From contig CAJTXP010000055.1 of NCBI GenBank assembly GCA_910583615.1, positions 1-24,637 of the forward strand: a stretch of 24,637 nucleotides of DNA, in the 5' to 3' direction. The notes beneath the pieces are model-generated. The model searched no databases. It was not told the origin of the DNA and saw only the letters and a program-made list of their open reading frames with translations. The stretch is from an uncultured Lachnospiraceae bacterium. Lineage in GTDB: Bacteria > Bacillota > Clostridia > Lachnospirales > Lachnospiraceae. The stretch's first letter is position 1. Each line of letters opens with the position of its first letter. A program made the translations under genes and the position numbers. Below are positions 7,289 to 14,297 of the stretch, one piece after another.

Positions 7289-7790
7289 GCTGGGCGGTTC
7301 CTGGGATGTTGCGATCCTGGAAGGAAGCGCAGACTTCGACTGGGGCGTTACCTACTATCCAGTATCCGACAATACCAAAACGGCAGTATCTCCCTGTGGC
7401 GACTGGTCTGCTGCCATCAGCAAGGACTGCCAGAACGTGGACGCAGCAGGACAGTTCCTGCAGTGGCTCGTCAACAGCGATAATACCGCTACTTATGCAG
7501 CAGCAGTTGCAAAGCCTGCAACCCGTAACTCTTCTTATGAAAATGAAGCCATGGCAGAATACGCAGACGGCGCACGCGCCATGTTCGTAGAGCAGCTTCA
7601 GAATACAGCAGTTCCTCGTCCGAGAACTCCTTCCTATTCTGTATTCTCTACCAAATATGCAGAAGCCATGACCAATATCTTCTCCGAGGCAGCTTCCTCC
7701 CATACCGTGGATACTGCTTACATCCAGTCTGAACTGGATGCCGTAGCAGCTGCATTCCAGGAAGACTACGACATGTACTATGCAAACTAG
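7287..7790 (+). pseudogene. Sugar ABC transporter substrate-binding protein, C-terminal fragment
   Basis: The 167 residues match the C-terminal third of family 1 extracellular solute-binding proteins: MLGGSWDVAILE, then GVTYYPV, SPCGDWSAAI, AGQFLQWL, PRPRTPSYSVFS and the helical end with an ALDAVAAAFQED-like pattern. Normal length is about 400-450 residues with a lipoprotein signal, all missing. The first ATG has no ribosome site and falls at the head-to-head junction. It is followed by a terminator and two permease genes, the standard order for a carbohydrate importer. Without the lipoprotein N-terminus the product would be non-functional unless the break is an assembly error. Confidence 0.85.
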
Positions 7791-7833
7791 CTGACAGATC
7801 CATAAGTATATCTGACGGATATCAGTTGCAAAG

Positions 7834-7866
7834 AGGCTGCGCCTGATAGGACGGCGCAGCCTTTTT
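7834..7866 (+). terminator. Intrinsic terminator after the binding-protein gene
   Basis: AGGCTGCGCC (7834-7843) and GGCGCAGCCT (7853-7862) form a perfect 10-bp GC-rich stem with a TTTTT tract. Its place between the binding-protein and permease genes is common in sugar ABC operons, where partial readthrough gives more binding protein than permease. Confidence 0.9.
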
Positions 7867-7884
7867 ATATAAAAGTTTTAACAG

Positions 7885-7971
7885 CATTTGCCTGAGTATC
7901 GCCCGGAAGGATGTTTGGGCGCCCACGCGGCCGAACTTCCTTCCAGACACGGGGTGATACGCAGGCAAATG
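7885..7971 (+). repeat. Tandem hairpin repeat, unit A (87 nt)
   Basis: The unit folds as one long hairpin: outer CATTTGCCTGAGTATC against GATACGCAGGCAAATG (one mismatch), an asymmetric AGACAC bulge, an inner stem ending in CTTCCTTCC, and a GCG-CCCA-CGC tip. The inner sequence is shared with unit B, while the outer stem differs but still pairs. It lies in the untranslated region before the permease genes. Confidence 0.8.
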
Positions 7972-7985
7972 CGGAACTTTATCAG

Positions 7986-8072
7986 CATGTATCCGGAACA
8001 TGCCCGGAAGGAAGTTCAGACGCCCACGCGGCTGAACTTCCTTCCAGACACGGGGCATGGTCCGGATATATG
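7986..8072 (+). repeat. Tandem hairpin repeat, unit B (87 nt)
   Basis: This unit has exactly the length of unit A, 101 bases downstream. The core from 8002 to 8054 is nearly identical, with a perfect 14-bp stem GGAAGGAAGTTCAG/CTGAACTTCCTTCC and the same AGACAC bulge. The outer stem CATGTATCCGGA.CATGCCC pairs with its own 3' side and differs from unit A in sequence, which is compensatory change. Both units are followed by ATGCGGAACT. The second ends eleven bases before the permease ribosome site. Confidence 0.8.
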
Positions 8073-8098
8073 CGGAACTATAATAGGAGGGAATAAAT

Positions 8099-8998
8099 AT
8101 GTCCAAGACATCCAGCCTTTCAGGCAGAAAAAGGAATGAACGTGTAGCGGCCTATGTTTTTACCATTCCGGCCATGTTTCTGTTATTCGCATTTCTGGTC
8201 GTCCCGATCCTGTATACGGTCTACTATTCCTTATTCCAGTACCAGATCGTAAGACCTGACCACATTACGTTTATCGGCCTGCAGAATTACCTGAAACTGT
8301 TCAAAGACAGTGACTTCTGGCTGTCGTTCCGGAACACGGTATATTTCACCGTGCTCGTCGTACCGTTTCAGTGTGTACTGGCGCTTGCGCTGGCAATGCT
8401 GGTCTCTTCCAAATTCCGCGGTGTTTCCATTTTCCGTACCATGTATTTCAGCCCGCAGCTGACCTCCATGGTTGTTATCTCCATCCTGTGGACCGTCCTT
8501 TACAATTCCAATCCCAATACCGGCCTGATCAATTCACTTCTGGTCAGCCTTGGACTGGAACCCATCAACTTCCTGACCAATTCCAAAACGGCCATGAATG
8601 CAATCATCTTCATGTCCGGATGGCAGGGCGCCGGTTATCAGATGATGATCTTTCTGGCAGGGCTGCAGGGAATCCCAAGAGATCAGTATGAGGCCGCTTC
8701 CGTAGACGGCGCCAACAAGGTACAGCAGTTCTTATACATCACGCTGCCGGGTTTGAAGGGAACGATCAAATACGTCGTGATGATCACCATGATCCAGGCC
8801 ATGAAACTTTTCACCCAGCCCTACGTCATGACGCAGGGCGGACCGAAGAACAGTACCAAAACGCTGGTCTACTATATCTACACCCAGGGCTTCCAGCAGG
8901 GTAACTTCGGCTATGCCTGCGCTGTTGCGGCCGTCTTCTTCGTCATCGTGGTCATCATGTCCCTGTCCATGAAGAAACTGATCGCAGACACCAATTAG
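8099..8998 (+). CDS. Sugar ABC transporter permease, MalF/UgpA type
   Basis: The 299-residue protein has six predicted membrane helices, beginning with VAAYVFTIPAMFLLFAFLVVP, and the cytoplasmic EAA loop YEAASVDGANKVQQFLYITLP (about 199-219) that contacts the shared ATPase. Length and order are typical for binding-protein-dependent carbohydrate importers of the CUT1 group. The start has TAGGAGGG seven bases upstream. It is followed 18 bases later by the partner permease. No ATPase gene is present, which is usual because CUT1 systems often share an MsmK-type ATPase encoded elsewhere. The sugar cannot be inferred. Confidence 0.93.
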   Translation: MSKTSSLSGRKRNERVAAYVFTIPAMFLLFAFLVVPILYTVYYSLFQYQIVRPDHITFIGLQNYLKLFKDSDFWLSFRNTVYFTVLVVPFQCVLALALAMLVSSKFRGVSIFRTMYFSPQLTSMVVISILWTVLYNSNPNTGLINSLLVSLGLEPINFLTNSKTAMNAIIFMSGWQGAGYQMMIFLAGLQGIPRDQYEAASVDGANKVQQFLYITLPGLKGTIKYVVMITMIQAMKLFTQPYVMTQGGPKNSTKTLVYYIYTQGFQQGNFGYACAVAAVFFVIVVIMSLSMKKLIADTN

Positions 8999-9016
8999 TA
9001 AAGGAGGATACAGGCA

Positions 9017-9865
9017 ATGACAAAATCTATGAAAACGCAGAATTTTCTGACAAAACTTCTGTTTTATGCAGGAAATATCATCATCGGCATCATTTTTGTA
9101 TCACCTCTGATCTGGATGATCTCTGCATCCCTGAAACCGGAAGCTGAGATTTTCGCAAACATGAACTCGATCACGACATTTATACCGGTTCAGGCATCTC
9201 TGGATAATTTTAAAGAGGTGTTCTCAAGACTGAATATGCTGCAGGTATTTAAAAATACCTTTGTCTATATCGCGCTGATTCTTGTACTGGACCTGCTGCT
9301 CAATTCCATCTGCGGATATGCGCTTGCAAAGTTCGAATTCAAGGGAAAGGGCATGATGCTGAACTTTATCGTCGCCCTCATGGTTATGCCTATGGAAGCG
9401 ATTATGCTGCCCCTGTACATCGAGATGTCACAGCTTGGATGGGTCAATACCCTGGCCGCGCTGGTCATCCCGTTTGTGGCAAAATGTTTCTCCATCTACA
9501 TGTTTCGTCAGTTTTTCTGCGATATTCCGGATGAACTTCTGGAAGCTGCCGCCCTGGACGGGGCCAGTCCGATCAGAACTTTCTTTACTGTGGTCATGCC
9601 GATCTCCAAGACGGTCTATGCAACGGTGTTTATCCTGGATTTCGTAGCGCACTGGAACGACTTCATGTGGCCCTTCCTCGTTATGACCGGTGAAAACAAA
9701 CGGACCATTCAGCTGGCGATTCAGGTGTTCTTCGGAACACAGCCGATCCACTACAGTGCGATCATGGCCGCTCTGGTCGTATCCGCAGTTCCGATGCTGA
9801 TCATGTTTATCTTCATGCAGAAGTACTACATTGAAGGAATTGCATCCTCCGGTATCAAAGGCTAA
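9017..9865 (+). CDS. Sugar ABC transporter permease, MalG type
   Basis: The 282 residues carry an N-terminal membrane helix with PLIWMISASLKPEAEIF, typical of MalG-type permeases, and the EAA loop LLEAAALDGASPIRTFFTVVMP (about 175-196). It forms a heterodimer with the upstream permease in the membrane. AAGGAGG lies nine bases before the ATG. A hairpin follows in the gap to the lacI-type regulator. Confidence 0.93.
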   Translation: MTKSMKTQNFLTKLLFYAGNIIIGIIFVSPLIWMISASLKPEAEIFANMNSITTFIPVQASLDNFKEVFSRLNMLQVFKNTFVYIALILVLDLLLNSICGYALAKFEFKGKGMMLNFIVALMVMPMEAIMLPLYIEMSQLGWVNTLAALVIPFVAKCFSIYMFRQFFCDIPDELLEAAALDGASPIRTFFTVVMPISKTVYATVFILDFVAHWNDFMWPFLVMTGENKRTIQLAIQVFFGTQPIHYSAIMAALVVSAVPMLIMFIFMQKYYIEGIASSGIKG

Positions 9866-9913
9866 TTGACAATCCGCGAAAAAAACCGTAAACTTAATTT
9901 CAGAGTCTTACCT

Positions 9914-9963
9914 AAACGGCACTACATTCTTACACTCATTGAGTTCGGACTCCAGTGCCGTTT
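9914..9963 (+). terminator. Hairpin after permease genes, possible terminator
   Basis: AAACGGCACT (9914-9923) and AGTGCCGTTT (9954-9963) pair perfectly over ten bases, and an inner GAGT-TCGG-ACTC hairpin sits at 9941-9952. The U-tract is only three bases, so it may be a weak terminator or processing site that lowers expression of the regulator gene. Confidence 0.65.
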
Positions 9964-10039
9964 ATCAGACTTTTCCGGCAGTTTTCAAATGCAGGATATG
10001 TAAAATCAGGAAATACAAAATGATGGGGAATCAGGAATT

Positions 10040-11038
10040 ATGGCTACTATTCAGGATGTTGCAAAGCATGCGCAGGTCGGTGTGGGAACCGTCTCCCGCG
10101 TGTTAAGTGGTAAGGGTTATGTAAAAGCGGAAACCAGGCAGAAGATACAGGCTTCCATAGAGGAACTGAACTATATGCCAAATGAAATGGCGCGGAATCT
10201 GTTTTTCCAGAAAAGCGGTATCGTGGCAGTGATCGTGCCGGAAGTCGCACATCCTTTCTTTGCTCAATTTGTAAACGCTGCCGAAATGGCCCTGTGCGAA
10301 AAGGGATATCAGACCATGATCTGCAACACCTACTATGAACAAAATTATGAGCAGCGCTATCTTGAAATGCTGAAACGGCGGAGAGTAGATGGTATTATAT
10401 TCGGAGCTCACACCGTTCTGGACATCTCTCAGTATGAGAATATTCATCTTCCCATCGTCGCACTGGACAGAGAACTGGGGGAAAACATTCCCCGTGTCTC
10501 TGTAGACCATCAGGCCGGCGGCAGAATGGCGGCGGAAGAACTGATCCGTTCCGGCTGCCGCAATGTCCTTCAGTTTGTGGGATCCAAAAAGGAAACAGAA
10601 GTTTCCACGCCTGCCAACGTACGCCATGATGTATTTGAGGAAACCATGAAGCGGCACGGAATTCCCTGCCGGTCCGTTTCCGCCAAATGGCCCACTGCCG
10701 ATATCAGTTATTACCAGGCAACCGCTGCCAGACTGTTGGAAGACTACCCTGACATCGACGGAATCTTTGCCACAGATCTTATGAGCATGGCGGTTCTTCA
10801 GGCCGCCATGCTCCATCGAAAACGCGTTCCGGAAGAGCTGAAGCTGATCACCTATGACGGAACAAACAGCATCGGCCTGACTTATCCGCAGATTACAGCT
10901 GTTGTTCAGCCTATTGACCGGCTCGCCAACGAGGCTGTACAGCTGGTAGTCGATCTGATCGACGGAAAGGCCATAGAAAATAAAAAAGTGGAGCTGCAGG
11001 CTGTGCTGCGCCCCGGTGACACTACAATGGGAACGTAA
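10040..11038 (+). CDS. LacI family transcriptional regulator
   Basis: The 332 residues start with the canonical LacI helix-turn-helix (ATIQDVAKHAQVGVGTVSRV) and hinge helix region PNEMARNLFFQKSG. A periplasmic-binding-protein-like sensor domain from about 60 follows, with VDGIIFGAH, PIVALDRE, VSVDHQAGG and the C-terminal TAVVQPIDRLANEAV. It binds operator DNA as a dimer and senses a sugar. Location right after the permeases suggests it controls this importer, but the operon promoter and any operator are lost with the 5' end of the binding-protein gene. A GGGGAATCAGG ribosome site precedes the start. Confidence 0.93.
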   Translation: MATIQDVAKHAQVGVGTVSRVLSGKGYVKAETRQKIQASIEELNYMPNEMARNLFFQKSGIVAVIVPEVAHPFFAQFVNAAEMALCEKGYQTMICNTYYEQNYEQRYLEMLKRRRVDGIIFGAHTVLDISQYENIHLPIVALDRELGENIPRVSVDHQAGGRMAAEELIRSGCRNVLQFVGSKKETEVSTPANVRHDVFEETMKRHGIPCRSVSAKWPTADISYYQATAARLLEDYPDIDGIFATDLMSMAVLQAAMLHRKRVPEELKLITYDGTNSIGLTYPQITAVVQPIDRLANEAVQLVVDLIDGKAIENKKVELQAVLRPGDTTMGT

Positions 11039-11053
11039 TATCTTCTTTTACAC

Positions 11054-11097
11054 AAAAATAAAGAGCCATCCGATTCTCTGTCAATCGAATGGCTCTT
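11054..11097. terminator. Bidirectional-looking terminator after the LacI gene
   Basis: AAGAGCCAT (11061-11069) pairs with ATGGCTCTT (11089-11097) and an inner CGATT pairs with AATCG. On the minus strand the hairpin is followed by TTTATTTTTG, giving a good U-tract. On the plus strand only TTC follows. It best serves a minus-strand transcript but can also end the lacI message. Confidence 0.8.
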
Positions 11098-11298
11098 CAC
11101 CTGTCAATCTGAAGTTTCACCTTGCTTATCCCCTTTCACGATTATTTCTGATTCATCCTTTCTCGTCAGATGTTCTCAGATGTTCTGCCCTCTGCAGGTA
11201 TCCAACAGTTTAAAAATCAAGATGTCAATTTTACTTTCCCATTGGACCTTTCCTCCATTCCAGAAACTTTTGTGTGTCTCTTTCTTGTTGATGGTTAT
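11098..11298 (-). other. Possible small RNA or short leader transcript
   Basis: This stretch lies between a strong minus promoter and a minus terminator and contains no substantial coding frame. A good ribosome site (GGAGGAAAGG) near 11250 precedes ATGGGAAAGTAA, which encodes only three residues. It may be a non-coding RNA of about 230 nt, a remnant of a gene deleted just after its start codon, or a leader. Confidence 0.4.
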
Positions 11299-11327
11299 AT
11301 ATTACAATACTTCTTTCAGTTTGTCAA
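11299..11327 (-). promoter_or_regulatory. Strong sigma-A promoter on the minus strand
   Basis: TTGACA (11327-11322) and TAATAT (11304-11299) are separated by exactly 17 bases. The match is near consensus and the region is AT-rich. No gene of credible size follows before the terminator at 11097-11054. Confidence 0.75.
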
Positions 11328-11449
11328 TAGTTTTCTGAAAATTTATTTATATTTTTTATTTTACCAGTTATTTTGCAGCCTGCCGCATCATCCAGTCAAA
11401 AACCGGGGCTGGGGAATGTCTCAATATGAGGACGACAGGCCGGTTCAAA

Positions 11450-12079
11450 TCAATCCAGAAGTCCCAGCAGTCTCTCTGCTCCCAGGCACGCCACCTCATA
11501 AATGGACCTCTCTTTGTACTCCACCCCTGCAAGCTCCATGGCCCTGCGCTGCTTCTCCGTCACAGCCGCATAAGGCCAGATTCCGAAGAGAAACGGAAAA
11601 AAGGAAAATACAAATCCTTCCCGTTCTTCTTCGGTTGTCTCCGGGCAGAACCGCTGCAGACAGTCTCCCACCGCGCGGATCGAAGCGCCGTAGGCGGCCT
11701 TAAACTCCACCAGCTTTTCCAGCCGGCTGTTCTGCTCCATTTCATTCAGATTTGTGGACAGAAGTTTTAAGAGCCGCCCCCTCTTCTCCAAGGTGAGAGC
11801 CAGGGCCCGGGCGAACTCCCGGCGCCGGTCCGACCTGCCGGACGGCATAAGCCCATTGATCTCTTCCGTCCAGGTCTCGTATTCCCGCTGAAAAAGGGCG
11901 AGAAAGATCTCTTCCTTCGTCTGAAAATAATTATAAATGGACGGACGGGTAAACGAGGTAAAATTCGCGATCTCTTTTATGGTAATATCTTTAAAGCTCA
12001 TGCTCTCATACAGCTTCCCGCAGGCGCTGATGATCTCATCCCGCCTGGCCTGTACAAGCTCCGGTGATCCCTTCGGCAC
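11450..12079 (-). CDS. TetR/AcrR family transcriptional regulator
   Basis: The 209-residue protein has an N-terminal TetR helix-turn-helix at about 13-60 (SFKDITIKEIANFTSFTRPSIYNYFQTKEEIF) and a divergent ligand-binding C-terminal domain. The start codon is GTG, preceded by GGGAGGG. It is the third gene of a minus-strand set with two flavodoxin genes, 49 bases after the second. The likely target is the double palindrome upstream of the first flavodoxin gene (13505-13554), so it would repress its own operon. That regulatory link is inference from position and palindrome type. Confidence 0.9.
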   Translation of the reverse strand: MPKGSPELVQARRDEIISACGKLYESMSFKDITIKEIANFTSFTRPSIYNYFQTKEEIFLALFQREYETWTEEINGLMPSGRSDRRREFARALALTLEKRGRLLKLLSTNLNEMEQNSRLEKLVEFKAAYGASIRAVGDCLQRFCPETTEEEREGFVFSFFPFLFGIWPYAAVTEKQRRAMELAGVEYKERSIYEVACLGAERLLGLLD

Positions 12080-12127
12080 TGGTCTTCCCTCCCTTATATG
12101 AATTCTGATCTGTTCCAGGATTCCATT

Positions 12128-12601
12128 TTAAAAGCTGTCCGCCCACCTTTTCAGCTCTGCGGCGTCCACTCTTCCGTTCAGAAGCTTTCCTTCTTTTACT
12201 TCTGCCGTGGGAACGACTTCCTGCAGGGTCTTTGCGGTCTTTCCAAGTCCGCTGCCTCCGGATGTTGCGAAGGGAACGATCACTTTCCCGCCAAAATCGT
12301 AGGCTTCCAGAAACGTCCTGATGATCGTGGGCGCCGTATACCACCAGACGGGGAAGCCCACAAAGATCACATCGTGTCCCGCAATATCCGCTGAACTGTC
12401 CGCCATGGGCGGACGGGAGGACGGATCGTTCATCTCCACGCTGCTGCGGCTCTTCTGATTCGTCCAGTCCAGATCCGCGCCTGTATACGGAACCGCCGGG
12501 CGGATCTCATACAGATCTGCACCTGCCGCCTCTGCCAGTGTCTTTGCTGCTCTGGCGGTCACGCCGCCGGCGCTGAAATACGCTACTAATTTTCTGCTCA
12601 T
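12128..12601 (-). CDS. Flavodoxin family protein (cytoplasmic)
   Basis: The 157 residues form a short flavodoxin fold: N-terminal strand LVAYFSAGGVTARAAKTLAE as FMN phosphate loop, the FVGFPVWWYTAP motif near 80-91 and VPFATSGGSGLGKT near 108-121. Flavodoxins carry FMN and move single electrons; this subgroup (flavodoxin_4 type) is often tied to stress or quinone reduction. No signal peptide is present, in contrast to the upstream lipoprotein paralogue. AGGAGGCTAAGACG precedes the ATG. Confidence 0.88.
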   Translation of the reverse strand: MSRKLVAYFSAGGVTARAAKTLAEAAGADLYEIRPAVPYTGADLDWTNQKSRSSVEMNDPSSRPPMADSSADIAGHDVIFVGFPVWWYTAPTIIRTFLEAYDFGGKVIVPFATSGGSGLGKTAKTLQEVVPTAEVKEGKLLNGRVDAAELKRWADSF

Positions 12602-12754
12602 CGTCTTAGCCTCCTGTTGTTTTATGATTTTAATTTCCTGCTGCTCCGTGCATCATCCTGCCGCACCTGTCAGACAGACAGCCGGTTCTGATCTTCGGCA
12701 GACCAGCCCTGGTCCTGAACAGAAGCTCCCGCGAGCCTGCGTCTCGGCCAGTGT

Positions 12755-13480
12755 TCAGATCTGCTGCCCGATTGCCGCAAGCCATTCTTTCAGATCACTT
12801 TCGGCATCCGTCGCCCCGGAACCGCTTATGGCAAGGCCGTCTGTTACCTCGGCGCCTGCTTCCAGCTCCTGAATACGGTCCGGCGTCCCGGAGAGGCCGC
12901 TGCCTCCGCTGGTGCAGAAGGGCGCGACGGTCTTTCCAGTCAGATCATAAGCGTCAAAAAAGGTGTACAGAATCCTTGGCATATCGCCCCACCAGATGGG
13001 ATACCCTACGTAGATTATTTCGTACGAATCAATATCCAGGGCTTCTCCCGCCATCTCCGGTCTGGCGTCCGGATCATTCTGCTCCGCCGTGGTACGGGTC
13101 GTCCGGTCATTGTAATCAAGGTCCTCCTCCGTATAAGGCTCCTCCGGTACGATCTCATAGAGATCCGCTCCCTGCAGCCCGGCCAGCGTCTCCGCTGCCG
13201 CCTTTGTATTTCCCGTGGCGGAAAAATACACCACCAGCGCCTTTGTCTCTCCAGCGTCGGACTCTGCCGTACTCTCTGCATCACCGCTGTCTGTTTCCGC
13301 CGGTTCCGCTGTCTCCGAAGGTCCGTCTGCATCCGGATCCTGCGCGCCATTTTCTGTCTCTTCCGCCGGCGCTTCCGGCGCTGTCACGATCTCACCGGTC
13401 TCTTCACTGCTGCTCCCGCAGGCGGTAAGGCTGCACAGAAGAATCGCTGCCATACATGCAAATACTGATTTTTTCATCAT
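12755..13480 (-). CDS. Flavodoxin-domain lipoprotein
   Basis: The 241 residues begin with a lipoprotein signal ending in LTAC, lipid-modified at Cys21. A Glu/Asp/Ala/Ser-rich linker runs from about 24 to 79, and a flavodoxin domain follows (ALVVYFSATGNTKAAAETLA; IYVGYPIWWGDMPR; VAPFCTSGGSGLSGT). The domain is a paralogue of the next gene. As a membrane-anchored outer-face flavodoxin it probably takes part in extracellular electron transfer or redox of small molecules. It is first in the operon, 50-70 bases from a consensus promoter carrying two palindromic operators. GGAGGAGAATCTGTA precedes the start. Confidence 0.88.
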   Translation of the reverse strand: MMKKSVFACMAAILLCSLTACGSSSEETGEIVTAPEAPAEETENGAQDPDADGPSETAEPAETDSGDAESTAESDAGETKALVVYFSATGNTKAAAETLAGLQGADLYEIVPEEPYTEEDLDYNDRTTRTTAEQNDPDARPEMAGEALDIDSYEIIYVGYPIWWGDMPRILYTFFDAYDLTGKTVAPFCTSGGSGLSGTPDRIQELEAGAEVTDGLAISGSGATDAESDLKEWLAAIGQQI

Positions 13481-13504
13481 TTACAGATTCTCCTCCTTTT
13501 TATT

Positions 13505-13555
13505 CTGACATAATGTCAGTATAGTTATTATAGCCTTGTTCTGACACTGTGTCAA
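13505..13555 (-). promoter_or_regulatory. Consensus promoter with two palindromic (TetR-type) operators
   Basis: Minus-strand TTGACA (13555-13550) and TATAAT (13532-13527) are separated by 17 bases, a perfect sigma-A promoter. One palindrome, TGACACTGTGTCA (13542-13554), overlaps the -35; the other, CTGACATAATGTCAG (13505-13519), covers the start of transcription. Both share the TGACA-N-TGTCA pattern and their centres are 36 bases apart. The probable ligand is the TetR protein encoded last in the operon. Confidence 0.85.
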
Positions 13556-13598
13556 TATATTTTTTCTGTTTTCGAGGACGGATCTGCTTTTTATTTCT

Positions 13599-14282
13599 CT
13601 ACCGCTCCGGCATCTGGAATCCCGCAAGCGCCCTGTTCAGATAATCGTTAAAAGGCTTCATAATCCGGAAAATCTCCGCCGCCTTTGCAGGAAATTCCTC
13701 TCCATGGTTCCACACTTCATCCTCCAGGGGATATTCCACATACCAGCTCTTGAATTTCAAATATTCCGCCTGAGGATGTTCCTTGTCGTATCCCCGGGGA
13801 ACGTTCTTCAAGGCCGTCCCCTGGATCGTGAAATATTTATCAAACTCCGGTTCGTGCAGGATCCGCTCCCACTCCCCGCCGTTTTGCACAATATAATCCC
13901 GGATCCTCGTCGTCGCGTCCTTGAACATATCTGCAAACAGTCCGCCTCCCAGAAAAGACTGACCGCCGGGCTTGATCATCACATAATATCCCACCGGAAC
14001 CGGCAGCTTGCCTTTCGAGGAAATGTGCGCACGGAACGCAGGATTGTACGGAGATTTGTCATGGCTGAAGCGGGTATCCCTTACCAGCTTGAACGTAAGG
14101 TCCTTCGGGTTGTTCTGCAAAACGCTGCTGTCAAATTTTCCAATCTCCAGTATCAGTTCCTGCAGCAGTTTTTCAAATTCGGCATTCGCCTTTTTATAGT
14201 CATCCTTGTTCGCATGGTACCATTCCCGATTGTTATTCATGCTCAAAGCCGACAGATAATCCATCATAAATTTTGTATTCAT
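13599..14282 (-). CDS. DUF2461 family protein
   Basis: The 227 residues match the DUF2461 (TIGR02453) family: NREWYHANKDDYKKA near the start, TFKLVRDTRFSHDKSPYNPAFRAHIS (about 63-88), GYYVMIKPGGQSFLGGGLF, and KSWYVEYPL. Members are widespread and have no established biochemical role. The gene starts 15 bases after the ECF sigma factor gene, so the two probably form an operon. The ribosome site is GGGAGATAAGAG. Confidence 0.88.
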   Translation of the reverse strand: MNTKFMMDYLSALSMNNNREWYHANKDDYKKANAEFEKLLQELILEIGKFDSSVLQNNPKDLTFKLVRDTRFSHDKSPYNPAFRAHISSKGKLPVPVGYYVMIKPGGQSFLGGGLFADMFKDATTRIRDYIVQNGGEWERILHEPEFDKYFTIQGTALKNVPRGYDKEHPQAEYLKFKSWYVEYPLEDEVWNHGEEFPAKAAEIFRIMKPFNDYLNRALAGFQMPER

Positions 14283-14297
14283 CTTCTCTTATCTCCC

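Noticed and set aside
7885..8072. CRISPR array
   Set aside because: Only two units, each an 87-nt hairpin, with no uniform spacers and no cas genes.
10103..10816. Minus-strand 237-codon frame inside the LacI gene
   Set aside because: It lies wholly opposite a clear LacI coding sequence and has no ribosome site.
12751..13428. Plus-strand 225-codon frame opposite the flavodoxin lipoprotein
   Set aside because: It is a shadow of a GC-rich, Glu/Ala-rich gene on the other strand; Arg/Pro-rich product without a start signal.
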